A DNA stretch of 64,000 nt from Arenibacter algicola (GTDB lineage: Bacteria > Bacteroidota > Bacteroidia > Flavobacteriales > Flavobacteriaceae): contig NZ_JAHKPO010000003.1 of the NCBI RefSeq assembly GCF_018860365.1, forward strand, positions 496,001 through 560,000, in the 5' to 3' direction. Shown piece by piece: positions 46,274 through 53,936 of this stretch (its first letter is position 1; each line of letters begins with the position of its first letter). The notes below the pieces were generated by a model. It saw only the letters and a list, made by a program, of their open reading frames with translations, was not told where the DNA came from and did no database searches. The position numbers and the translations under genes are program-made.

Positions 46274-46384
46274 TTTTCGGGATGTGGCCCTTCGTCTACG
46301 CTCAGGACAGGCTGCCCCACAGGGGATTCATTTATAAATGGAGATGCTGAAAAAGAATAGAAAGTATTGAGCAAATTGTAGTAT

Positions 46385-46400
<16 letters not shown>
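46274..46400 (+). repeat. Direct repeat, right copy (127 bp)
   Basis: Second copy of the repeat at 45844-45970. It carries the same 11-base tRNA-Pro 5' fragment at 46278-46288 and ends within the D-arm of the intact tRNA-Pro. Confidence 0.93.
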
Positions 46401-46461
<61 letters not shown>

Positions 46462-46484
46462 GACTAGTTTCATCTAGTCGCATG

Positions 46485-46512
46485 ACGTTGCAAATCACCT
46501 GATTTGCAACGT
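46485..46512 (+). terminator. Terminator after tRNA-Pro
   Basis: Perfect 13-base arms ACGTTGCAAATCA and TGATTTGCAACGT with a CC loop, followed by TTTATGTTTTT. A smaller GACTAG/CTAGTC hairpin lies just before it (46462-46479). The inverted pair GTTTCATCT (in 46468-46476) and AGATGAAAC (near 46533) may be integrase arm sites. Confidence 0.8.
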
Positions 46513-46684
46513 TTTATGTTTTTAGGGGGTCCAGATGAAACCTCTTGAAACTACCTGAAAACACCCCTCTGGTGTCCATAAAGGGATTTTGAAACCACAG
46601 TATTTTTTGTACATTGAAGTAGCTTTTGTAGGTATTTAACCTTGTGTTTTTACCATTTTATTTACTAATTTAAAGCTATGTAAT

Positions 46685-47932
46685 ATGTTAGAAAACAGTA
46701 GGTTATCGGTGGTATTCGTCACTCGGAAATTGAATTTGGAAAATGGGAACATTAAGATCTATGCTCGGGTCACCGTGGATGGAAAAAGAGCGGAATTCAG
46801 TTTAAATCGGGAATTGCCAGTGTCCCTTTGGGACGAAAAGCGAAAAAGGGGTAAGGGTTTTTCGAAGTATGTTATCTCCTTGAACAAATATTTGGATCAG
46901 GTTTTTACTGGATTGCACGAGGCACATCGGCAACTTTTACAGGAGGAAGTTGACATCACCTCTGCAGGAATAAAGGCCCGATATTTAGGAGAGGATGATA
47001 GGGGCAAGTCCCTTCTCGACTTGATAAGCTATCACAATACCTCCATGCTCAGTGTCCTTAGAAAAGGAACCATGAAGAACTATTATAGTACGGAACGTTG
47101 TATCAAGGAATTTTTAAATGAGAAAATGGGCGTAGAGGACATACCTCTAAAAAAACTGAATTATGGTTTTATTGTAGATTTTGAACAATATATACGTAAG
47201 TATAAACCGGCCACGCGAATGGGTTGTGCCAATAACGGTGCCATGAAACACATGGAGCGCTTAAAGAAGATGTCCAGGCTTGCTGTAAAACTGGAATGGT
47301 TGGAAAAGGACCCTTTTATCAATTATAAACTACGTTTTGAAAAAACAGAGCGCCAATTTCTAACGGAACGGGAGTTACAGCTCATTGAGGATACTATGTT
47401 TACTATACCAAGTACCCAACATATAAAAGACCTATTCATTTTTGCCTGTTATACGGGTTTGTCTTTTATTGATGTTAGTGAGCTAAAAATTGACCATTTG
47501 GTAAAAGGAATGGATGGCAACGATTGGTTATATACCAAAAGAACAAAGACGGATGAACCCTTGAAGATTCCTTTGCTACCGAAAGCTAAGGAAATCATTG
47601 ATAAATATAGGCATAATGACCGTCTACTGAAAAGTGGAAGATTACTACCTCTTTACAGCAACCAAATGATTAACCGGACCCTACGGGATATCGCAACCGC
47701 CTGCGGTATTCGTAAAAAGATAACCTTTCATGTGGCACGGCATACTTTTGCCACGGCCATTACCCTTTCAAATGGAGTGCCAATTGAAACGGTTTCAAAA
47801 CTTTTGGGACATACCAAATTGTCTACAACTCAGATTTATGCTAGGGTGGTTGAAAAGAAAGTAGGGGAGGATATGCAGAATTTGATGGCTACGATGAAAC
47901 TAAAGAAAGTTAGGGCAGAGGAAGCGTCTTAG
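46685..47932 (+). CDS. Tyrosine recombinase (CTnDOT-like integrase)
   Basis: A 415-residue site-specific recombinase: N-terminal arm-binding domain (about 1-100), SAM-like core-binding domain (YYSTERCIKEFLNEKM) and catalytic domain with HVARHTFAT (H349, R352), GHTKLSTTQIYARV (H376, nucleophile Y385). The first catalytic Arg expected in TGLR is replaced by Ser (TGLSFIDV, S260), as reported for the CTnDOT integrase. It lies 226 bases beyond the 3' end of tRNA-Pro, reading away from it, which is the usual layout of tRNA-targeted integrative elements. Confidence 0.95.
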   Translation: MLENSRLSVVFVTRKLNLENGNIKIYARVTVDGKRAEFSLNRELPVSLWDEKRKRGKGFSKYVISLNKYLDQVFTGLHEAHRQLLQEEVDITSAGIKARYLGEDDRGKSLLDLISYHNTSMLSVLRKGTMKNYYSTERCIKEFLNEKMGVEDIPLKKLNYGFIVDFEQYIRKYKPATRMGCANNGAMKHMERLKKMSRLAVKLEWLEKDPFINYKLRFEKTERQFLTERELQLIEDTMFTIPSTQHIKDLFIFACYTGLSFIDVSELKIDHLVKGMDGNDWLYTKRTKTDEPLKIPLLPKAKEIIDKYRHNDRLLKSGRLLPLYSNQMINRTLRDIATACGIRKKITFHVARHTFATAITLSNGVPIETVSKLLGHTKLSTTQIYARVVEKKVGEDMQNLMATMKLKKVRAEEAS

Positions 47933-48155
47933 GTTGTGTTCTATTAAAGTACAAGGTCTGAATAAAAGGGGAGGTAAATTGTATGGATACTTTAAGAATG
48001 ATAGCCCCCCCCCGGAAAAAGTTTTTTAATTAACCCTAAATTTCACGGGCACAAAACACTTTTAATAATTTGTAAACAACACAGCTGCAGGGGAGGAATT
48101 TTGAAGTTAAGGCTTTTGAGCAATACCCCTTTGACAAAAACCTGAAAACGCCTAC

Positions 48156-48210
48156 GACCAGTAAGGTGCGAAAAGCCAAAAGATTTTCGCCCTTATTGGC
48201 GGGCTTGGTC
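48156..48210. other. Large imperfect hairpin in integrase downstream region
   Basis: A 12-bp stem, TAAGG(t)GCGAAAA (48162-48174) with TTTTCGCCCTTA (48184-48195) and one bulged T, is enclosed by outer arms GACCA (48156-48160) and TGGTC (48206-48210). The surrounding 47933-48650 has no gene that I recognise; a run of nine C lies at 48005-48013. Confidence 0.4.
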
Positions 48211-48659
48211 ATTTTCTCAAGTTAACACATTTCGCAAATCTATTTTCTTTCCATATTCCCTACGCTATCTGGCGTTTTTTGCTTTTGGACGATACCGGAC
48301 TTATCAACATTGTAAACACAAAATAAGCACTTGTAACCCTAAAATGTATTAAGATATGGGCTAATTATACCTATTTCTCAAAGAAAAAGGTGTTGAACAA
48401 CTGTTGACAAATATGTTTCCACGTAAGATGTATTAAATATAACTTTACAATATCAAAATTATTTAATCATTTTGCCTGTAAACCCTAGCAAAAATGCCGT
48501 AATAATTTAAATTGAAATACTGAAATGCAGACTGTCCTTTTAAATTCAAGTGGAAATAGTAAACTTTGTTTACCAGGAATTGAAAGCTTAGAATTTAGAT
48601 TTACAGTAGAAAGGCATTTGTAAATGAACTGATCTTTAATTAGATCTACGGCATTAAAA

Positions 48660-48688
48660 AAGGATACGCGGTAACGTATCCTTGTTTT
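48660..48688. terminator. Bidirectional terminator-like hairpin
   Basis: Arms AAGGATACG (48660-48668) and CGTATCCTT (48675-48683) with a 6-base loop. GTTTT follows on the plus strand and a T run on the minus strand (AAAAAA before the left arm). It insulates the small unit to its right. Confidence 0.7.
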
Positions 48689-48690
48689 AG

Positions 48691-48880
48691 TCGGAAGGAT
48701 GGCCCGAGGTCCATCCTATTTATTAACTCTTAAATCCATGAATTATGGCTAGAAGAGTAGTTATCAGAACTCGAATTGTGAGAGTCCCCGTAAGGATCAG
48801 AATCACAAGGCGAGTAACTATTACCACCAAAAGGTTGAGGTAGTAGTCCAAAAGGTGGGAGATCTATTCCCACCTTTTTT
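48691..48880 (+). ncRNA. Candidate structured small RNA (overlaps a 32-codon Arg-rich frame)
   Basis: A self-contained unit lies between two terminator-like hairpins. Within it are a hairpin AGGATGG/CCATCCT (48696-48702 with 48711-48717) and a nested long-range fold: TAGTT/AACTA (48758-48762 with 48816-48820), ACTCG/CGAGT (48769-48773 with 48811-48815), a 2x2 internal loop, TTGTGA/TCACAA (48776-48781 with 48803-48808) and TCC/GGA inside. It ends in AAAAGGTGGGA/TCCCACCTTTT plus a T run (48850-48880). The same DNA contains ATG at 48745 to TAG at 48843, a 32-residue peptide with 11 Arg, 1 Lys and no acidic residue. Whether RNA, peptide or both are the product is unresolved. Confidence 0.45.
48850..48880 (+). 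terminator. Intrinsic terminator of the small unit
   Basis: Arms AAAAGGTGGGA (48850-48860) and TCCCACCTTTT (48868-48878) with a 7-base loop and a run of six T (48875-48880). Confidence 0.88.
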
Positions 48881-48945
48881 ATTATACAAATTTATGTAAC
48901 TAATATGATATTTAAGCATAATTCTTATTAAATAACACTAACATT

Positions 48946-49092
48946 TTGAACGACAGACGCGGAAAAAAACTCATCACAGAACAACTGTCGGAAAATTTTG
49001 ATTGGCAACAGGTAATATGTACTCCCATGGGCAACTTCTCCCAGGTACCTTGCCAGGATCAATTAATAGGTTACATCATGTACCAGTTGTGA
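48946..49092 (+). CDS. Possible 48-residue small protein (TTG start)
   Basis: An open frame from TTG at 48946 to TGA at 49092 codes for a balanced, ordinary-looking peptide (NDRRGKKLITEQLSENFDW, later GYIMYQL). There is no ATG start and no recognised family. It lies 66 bases after the small-unit terminator. It may be a gene remnant or a leader peptide. Confidence 0.25.
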   Translation: MNDRRGKKLITEQLSENFDWQQVICTPMGNFSQVPCQDQLIGYIMYQL

Positions 49093-49359
49093 ATTGCTTT
49101 CAATTCTTTAATTTTAAGGATTATTCACAGGGAACCGCTGGTATCCAATAGGGATACTACGTTGTGAAAACATTCAAAGCGGCCTTATCGGGTCGTTTTT
49201 TTTTGGTAATATTGCGGGAGGATCTCCTAAGAGAACTTCTAATATAATAATAACTCTTTTAATTATCCTATAGAGAAATGTATTTGCCATAAAATAAAGA
49301 ATAATAAAGTGATATCTTGGAACCCCAAGCCTGCGGAAGTCGAAAAACCCTTCCACTCC

Positions 49360-49500
49360 AATCCTCCCTTATCCGACACGCTTCACCGGTCCACTAGGGA
49401 AGTCCCTCCGTTCGGGCCTGCCTGCCGCTAAGGGCAGATTTTTCCGACCTCCTCGGCCCCTCTAAAGAACAAGCGGCGAAGGGCCGCTTGACCTTTCTTC
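49360..49500. other. GC-rich island with three hairpins
   Basis: Within AT-rich surroundings this GC-rich stretch holds AGGGA-AG-TCCCT (49396-49407), CTGCC/GGCAG (49422-49426 with 49433-49437, then ATTTTT) and AAGCGGC/GCCGCTT (49471-49477 with 49483-49489). No reading frame looks coding. It may be a structured RNA or a transfer/replication site. Confidence 0.35.
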
Positions 49501-49609
49501 TCCCTACCCACAAAATCCAGCAAATCCCTATCCATTTTTTGAACCATAACATCGAAAATGTAAAAAGGTCTAATTTCTTTTAATTATCTTGAAATCAGCT
49601 TTTTGTAAA

Positions 49610-50281
49610 ATGAAAAAGATAATCGAAAATATCGCCAATTGGTTGGTCGCCGTAAAGGGGAGAAAAGACAATATCCACCAGAACATTAATGCCTTTATGA
49701 GAAGAGGTTATAATGGACTGATTTTTGGGCTTATTCTTTTTGGAATACTTATGGTCTACTTTTCGTTCGATCTTTATGAAACCTACGAAAACTTTTGGTT
49801 GGCATTGCTTCCGATATGGTTTTTCGTGATTTTAATATTTGGTATTTTGGTATCTGATGCTTATACGGAGAAAGTGAAGTATCAAAGCCGAGGTTCACGA
49901 ATGAAACTAGTCGGTTTCAATATGGATTTCAATGAGCATATTTTAAGAAGGATCTATGGTTCCTTGACCCAATATGAATATCTGGACGAGAACCTAACAA
50001 GCTTCTCCAATTTTTATGAAGTTATGGTCCTGGATTTTGATGAACACGATTCGGTGCTGCATTTTAACTGTACCCAGCCGCAATTGAAATATATTCTGGA
50101 TAAGTTCAAACAACTTAAAAAGGGGATTAGCTTAAAATCCTTTGAGAGATCCAAAAAAATTTACCATAAGGGTAACTTGATATCGGCAGAGATACTTTCA
50201 AAAAAGTACAATGAGTTTCCGCCCAATTATGAATTTGAACAACAGATAGATTCATTCTTCGATTTCTTGGGGGACATTTGA
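49610..50281 (+). CDS. Unknown membrane protein of the mobile element
   Basis: A 223-residue protein: a basic N-terminal segment, two adjacent membrane helices at about residues 38-85 (LIFGLILFGILMVYFSF and LLPIWFFVILIFGILVSD), then a soluble, charged domain of about 130 residues ending FFDFLGDI. I choose the ATG at 49610 over a TTG seven codons upstream. No family is recognised. It precedes the HTH gene on the same strand by 118 bases. Confidence 0.6.
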   Translation: MKKIIENIANWLVAVKGRKDNIHQNINAFMRRGYNGLIFGLILFGILMVYFSFDLYETYENFWLALLPIWFFVILIFGILVSDAYTEKVKYQSRGSRMKLVGFNMDFNEHILRRIYGSLTQYEYLDENLTSFSNFYEVMVLDFDEHDSVLHFNCTQPQLKYILDKFKQLKKGISLKSFERSKKIYHKGNLISAEILSKKYNEFPPNYEFEQQIDSFFDFLGDI

Positions 50282-50399
50282 ATATTTTATGGGGTAGATT
50301 TCCCCTTTTTCTTCTTTTCACCCGCTTGCATCTCCTTTCTTTGCTTCGAACATTTGTAACACAGGTAGACCGCATTGCGGCTATTTTAAAGCGAGAATT

Positions 50400-50690
50400 A
50401 TGGAAATAGAAAATGACATGGTAGATCTCTTAAGGGATATTAAGGGACTTCTTTCGCATCAAAAGAAAGTGATGAACGTAGATGATCTTGTTGCCTACAC
50501 AGGACTCTCCAAAAGCAAGATCTACAAACTGACCCAGTTACGATTAATCCCCATGGGAGGTAACAAACACATCCGCCAGAAATTTTTTGATAAGGATATT
50601 ATAGATGCTTGGTTATTAGGCGAACCTAATTTGTCAGATGACTTTTTGGATCAGGAATTCAATAAGCAATTGCCACGAAAAAAGAAGTAG
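50400..50690 (+). CDS. Excisionase-like helix-turn-helix protein
   Basis: A 96-residue DNA-binding protein with a MerR/excisionase-type winged helix: MNVDDLVAYTGLSKSKIYKL as the helix-turn-helix, then LRLIPMGGNKHIRQKFFDKDIIDAWL. In Bacteroidota mobile elements such proteins assist excision or control mobilization genes. Its location between the integrase region and the mob genes supports that role. Confidence 0.8.
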   Translation: MEIENDMVDLLRDIKGLLSHQKKVMNVDDLVAYTGLSKSKIYKLTQLRLIPMGGNKHIRQKFFDKDIIDAWLLGEPNLSDDFLDQEFNKQLPRKKK

Positions 50691-50799
50691 TATTTCTATA
50701 ATTACATACTAATTAGTAATAATACTAACAAGTAAAAAGTATGTGGATAGGTAGAAAATGATGAAACGGAATTTAGACGTAAAAAATCCGATTGAGTGA

Positions 50800-50862
50800 G
50801 AATTCAAGATGTGTCATTGTCATGACAAATCTTGCTTTTGCTCCCGATGGGTCGCAAAAGAA
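50800..50862 (+). other. Candidate origin of transfer (oriT)
   Basis: Two adjacent inverted repeats lie about 100 bases before mobC: CAAGATGTGTCAT (50805-50817) with ATGACAAATCTTG (50822-50834), 12 of 13 pairs and a 4-base loop; and CTTTTGC (50835-50841) with GCAAAAG (50854-50860), 12-base loop. Inverted repeats upstream of mobC/relaxase genes are where oriT normally lies. The nick site cannot be assigned. Confidence 0.5.
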
Positions 50863-50959
50863 TGGGAAGCAATAACTTGATTTTCGATATAGGATTATAG
50901 AGGGAGTTTCAAAGGATATTTTTTAAAAGGTTACAGGGTAAAGGTTCAGAAATGCCAAA

Positions 50960-51256
50960 ATGAAAAAGGAGTTTGTACAGTTTAGATGTTCTATTTATGA
51001 GAAGAAACTGCTAAGGGTCAAGGCCGATAGGAGTGGACTTTCCATAAGTGAATATTGTCGTCGTGCGGCTTTTGATGATCGGATAATAGAACGTTTGACC
51101 CAAGAACAAATAGAGATGTACAAGATGCTGTCTAGGTATGAAACAAATTTTAAGCTTATTGGGAATATGTTCCGGAAACGCAATCCGAAATTGGCAGATG
51201 AAGTAGTTCAATTGGCCAGTGAGATACGACGACATCTTTTATCCTTTAGGAAATGA
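50960..51256 (+). CDS. MobC-like mobilization (relaxosome) protein
   Basis: A 98-residue ribbon-helix-helix-type accessory protein. The N-terminal strand VQFRCSIYEKKLLRVKA and helix DRSGLSISEYCRRAAFDDRI match MobC proteins of Bacteroidota elements, followed by a helical tail (LSRYETNFKLIGNMFRK). It would bind oriT and help the relaxase nick DNA. Its stop overlaps the relaxase start (ATGA), so translation is coupled. Confidence 0.85.
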   Translation: MKKEFVQFRCSIYEKKLLRVKADRSGLSISEYCRRAAFDDRIIERLTQEQIEMYKMLSRYETNFKLIGNMFRKRNPKLADEVVQLASEIRRHLLSFRK

Positions 51257-52122
51257 TAGGCATGGGAAAATCCATATCGCATACCGGAGCATCCATGGGT
51301 TATGGTTGGAATGGGGAAAAGGAGGCAGAAGTCGTCTACCGCGAACACTTGTCGGGAGACAATCCTAGGGAGATCACTCAGGAGTTCAAGGTCATCCAGC
51401 AGCAGAACCATCTTTGCCAAAAGAATACCTTGAGTTTTGTGCTCAGCCCAACGATTGAAGATGGGCAGGGAATGACGAACAAAGACCTCAATGAAATCGT
51501 TGAAAGGTTTCTTAAGGAAATGAAACTAAAGGAACGCCAGGCCATCGGCTTTGTGCATAGGGATAAGGAACACACCCATGTCCACGTATATGTAAACCGT
51601 ATCGATTTCAATGGGAATGCATACAAGGATAGTTTTATAGGAAAACGGAGCCAACAGGCGGCGGAAAATGTGGCAAAACAAATGGGCCTGACCACGGTAA
51701 AAGAAGTGCAGCAGGAAAAACTGAACCAGATTCAACATGTAAGAGGGGAAATAAAACGGATACATGATAAGGTCATGGAAAAGGACAAGCCAAACAACTT
51801 TGACAAGTACATCAACGATATGGCCAAGAACGGTGTGGAGGTGATTCCCAGTATCAATAAGCAAAACCAACTCCAAGGTTTCCGATTTGAATATAAGGGG
51901 CATAATTTAAAGGGGAGCGAAGTACATCGGTCCATGTCGATTGGAAACATAGCGGGAAATATGGGATGGGATAAAAATGTAGCCCAAAAGATGGCTAGAG
52001 AAAATACTGTAAAACTACTGGGCAAGCCCGTTGGGCTATCGCCCAACCTGGCTGCAACTATTGCAAGAAAGGTGGTCACTATTGCTGTCAAGAAATCAAT
52101 TGGACTTGGAATGGAAATATAA
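51253..52122 (+). CDS. Relaxase/mobilization nuclease (MobB-like)
   Basis: A 289-residue relaxase of the PF03432 type. The metal-binding His triad region is GFVHRDKEHTHVHVYVNRI (H102, H107, H109, H111). The N-terminal part has QQNHLCQKNTLSFVLSP, and a downstream helical segment contains KRSQQAAENVAKQMGL. It would nick one strand at oriT, stay covalently attached and lead the DNA to a recipient using a helper conjugation system, since no type IV secretion genes are in this window. The relaxase is short, as in other Bacteroidota mobilizable elements. Confidence 0.92.
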   Translation: MIGMGKSISHTGASMGYGWNGEKEAEVVYREHLSGDNPREITQEFKVIQQQNHLCQKNTLSFVLSPTIEDGQGMTNKDLNEIVERFLKEMKLKERQAIGFVHRDKEHTHVHVYVNRIDFNGNAYKDSFIGKRSQQAAENVAKQMGLTTVKEVQQEKLNQIQHVRGEIKRIHDKVMEKDKPNNFDKYINDMAKNGVEVIPSINKQNQLQGFRFEYKGHNLKGSEVHRSMSIGNIAGNMGWDKNVAQKMARENTVKLLGKPVGLSPNLAATIARKVVTIAVKKSIGLGMEI

Positions 52123-52126
52123 TATC

Positions 52127-52594
52127 ATGGCAAAACTGGACGAAATTATGGAAGTGCTTACCCAAGAAATATCCGGGTTCAACAATTCCATTGGTAAACT
52201 GGAGGAACTATCCACAAAATTTGACGACCTAAAAATAACAGCGGACACCTCTCATTTGGAGTTTCAACTACAAGATTTTTTAAGGCTGCAAAAGATCAAC
52301 TTAGAATTTTATAATAAGCGGATGGATAACGTCTTGGAAAATATAGAAAAATCTAGATGGACCCCAAAATGGGAGATTGTGATGCTATACCTTTTCATAA
52401 TAATGAACACTTCGGCATTTGGCTATTTGGGCTATTATTTTATCACCTATGAACAGAAAAAAAAGGCTGAGGTTTTAAAAGTAAAAAAGGAAAGCTTGGG
52501 TAGGGCAAGAGGCTATTTTGAAGATCATCCGATCATATATAAGGATTTTGAAAAGTGGGCCCAAAAGCAGGATAGTGTTCTAAATCGGGAGTAG
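52127..52594 (+). CDS. Coiled-coil membrane protein next to relaxase
   Basis: A 155-residue protein starting four bases after the relaxase stop. The first 85 residues are heptad-like (EIMEVLTQEISGFNNSIGKL), then one membrane helix (about 86-104, WEIVMLYLFIIMNTSAFGYL) and a charged C-terminal part. An open frame runs further upstream inside the relaxase gene, but the ATG at 52127 is the natural start. Genes like this follow mobB in Bacteroidota mobilizable elements; the role in transfer is not known. Confidence 0.72.
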   Translation: MAKLDEIMEVLTQEISGFNNSIGKLEELSTKFDDLKITADTSHLEFQLQDFLRLQKINLEFYNKRMDNVLENIEKSRWTPKWEIVMLYLFIIMNTSAFGYLGYYFITYEQKKKAEVLKVKKESLGRARGYFEDHPIIYKDFEKWAQKQDSVLNRE

Positions 52595-52602
52595 GGTTGC
52601 GC

Positions 52603-52658
52603 CCTAATTCGATTTTACTTTACGCTAATCATCCCGAACGCTATAAAATCGAATTAGG
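52603..52658. repeat. Palindromic element A (left bracket of unknown cassette)
   Basis: Perfect 15-base arms CCTAATTCGATTTTA (52603-52617) and TAAAATCGAATTAGG (52644-52658) surround a 26-base loop with ATCATCCCGAACGCTA. It lies between converging genes but lacks a T run. A related element is at 54609-54664. Confidence 0.75.
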
Positions 52659-52708
52659 ATCCATGCGCCGTTAAGTTATGGTAAGATTTAGGGACCATGC
52701 TAAAGGTA

Positions 52709-53053
52709 TTATTTTAATCCCTCCCTCAATTTTTCCTCTCTATAATAAAGATTGAGGTCGTCCAAAAGCGACTCTTCCCCTTGCGGTAATAACCTATTGG
52801 CAATTGTAAGTACCTGACGGATATATTCCTTTTCATATCTGTCATTGATATCATCAATTAGTTCTGGATCGATTGCCTTCATGGCCAAGTAGAGCATGGC
52901 TCGGACGGTCAATACCAGGTCTACATGGTTATCTACATAAAAGAGACTTACCTCAAACTTGTTTTTAAAGAAGGAGTGCGGCTTTAATGTAGGGTGGTAA
53001 TCCAGTGCCTGATGTTTTAAGCTATTGATCAGTTTTTCTTCGTTCGGGTTCAT
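52709..53053 (-). CDS. Unknown paralogue 1 of 3
   Basis: A 114-residue soluble protein of unrecognised family and the last gene of a three-gene minus-strand unit. It shares a layout with the two upstream neighbours: a strand (KFEVSL), a helix ending in a conserved Ala-x-Asp (YLAMKAID) and a C-terminal helix with RQVLTIANRLLP followed by acidic residues and LLDDL. No signal peptide, membrane segment, Cys pattern or catalytic motif is visible. Confidence 0.65.
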   Translation of the reverse strand: MNPNEEKLINSLKHQALDYHPTLKPHSFFKNKFEVSLFYVDNHVDLVLTVRAMLYLAMKAIDPELIDDINDRYEKEYIRQVLTIANRLLPQGEESLLDDLNLYYREEKLREGLK

Positions 53054-53062
53054 AGTTCATAT

Positions 53063-53425
53063 TTATTCAGATGAATTTGATTTGGCATTGTCCAAACCGT
53101 TCAGCTTTTCGGTTACGTAGTCCATAAAATCCATTTGACTGTGTGGCAGTATATTTAGGACCAATTCCAGCACCCTGCAAACACTGTCATGTTTGGTTAC
53201 ATTTTGATTGTTCGGGGACAATAGCATTCCGTTCCCGTCCAATGCAAATACACATACTTCCAGAAGGCTCGCTATGTTCAACAGCAGATCATTGTTGTCC
53301 CTTACCTCTAAGGATACCTTATGATTTCCTAATGATGGATTACTTATATCCTGTTTTAAAAGCCCCATAAGATTTTGGTGCAGTTTATGGATGTCTTTCA
53401 GTGTTTTTCTTTTTTTCTTTTTCAT
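53063..53425 (-). CDS. Unknown paralogue 2 of 3
   Basis: A 120-residue protein with a lysine-rich start (MKKKKRKTLKD). The shared pattern is HKVSLEV, LLEVCVFALD, RVLELVLNILP and DFMDYV. Nine bases separate it from paralogue 1 and 21 from paralogue 3, so the three genes form an operon. The family is not recognised. Confidence 0.65.
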   Translation of the reverse strand: MKKKKRKTLKDIHKLHQNLMGLLKQDISNPSLGNHKVSLEVRDNNDLLLNIASLLEVCVFALDGNGMLLSPNNQNVTKHDSVCRVLELVLNILPHSQMDFMDYVTEKLNGLDNAKSNSSE

Positions 53426-53446
53426 AGCCTGTTTTTTTTAGGGTTT

Positions 53447-53902
53447 TTATTTGGTTTCCAAATCCGGTAAAATATGCCGAATCTTATCAAGGAATTCCAT
53501 TTCCTCATAGGGTATCATATTGAGTATATACCCGAGTACTTCACGAATGTTATGTTCGGGTTCTGGAACGACACTATTTGGGGTGCGTTCAGCATCCAAT
53601 GCCGTGATGCATACCTTTAATAAACTGGAAATCATAAAGGAGGTTTCCAGATAGCCATCGGTGATAAGGTTTACAGTATAGAGTTCCTTTTTGGAAGGGT
53701 AGCGTTTTAAGGTATGGAAATGTTCCTGGGCCAATTCCCTTATTTTATGCAAGATGTCTTTTTCCTCCGATTCCTGATGTTCCACTTGAGAAGTACTCTC
53801 ATTAACGAACGTGTTTTCTTTGGTTGGTTCTCGATTATCAAAGTACTTTCGGCATTCTTTATTTATTGTGTTTTGTTCTGATTTACTGATTTCATGGCCC
53901 AT
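53447..53902 (-). CDS. Unknown paralogue 3 of 3 (first gene of operon)
   Basis: A 151-residue protein. The N-terminal 50 residues are charged and probably disordered; the rest follows the shared pattern YTVNLIT, LLKVCITALD, REVLGYILNMIP and EFLDKI. It is the promoter-proximal gene and diverges from a small HTH regulator, with three operator-like repeats in the gap. The function is unknown. Regulation by the neighbour is inferred. Confidence 0.65.
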   Translation of the reverse strand: MGHEISKSEQNTINKECRKYFDNREPTKENTFVNESTSQVEHQESEEKDILHKIRELAQEHFHTLKRYPSKKELYTVNLITDGYLETSFMISSLLKVCITALDAERTPNSVVPEPEHNIREVLGYILNMIPYEEMEFLDKIRHILPDLETK

Positions 53903-53936
53903 AATATTTAGTGTGTTAGAATCATTAATATATCTT

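Noticed and set aside
48005-48013. Run of nine C after the integrase as a phase-variation tract
   Set aside because: The reading frame across it is only about 15 codons and no promoter with suitable spacing is visible; it may also be a sequencing artefact.
49174-49356. 60-codon minus-strand frame downstream of a terminator-like hairpin
   Set aside because: Composition (many Ile/Arg/Phe, Pro-rich end) and lack of family or neighbour logic suggest chance; it overlaps the edge of the GC-rich island.
52629-52637. Nine-base match TCATCCCGA to the tRNA-Pro 3' end as a possible right attachment site
   Set aside because: It is short enough to occur by chance in 8 kb and lies in the loop of palindromic element A; no T-arm sequence accompanies it.
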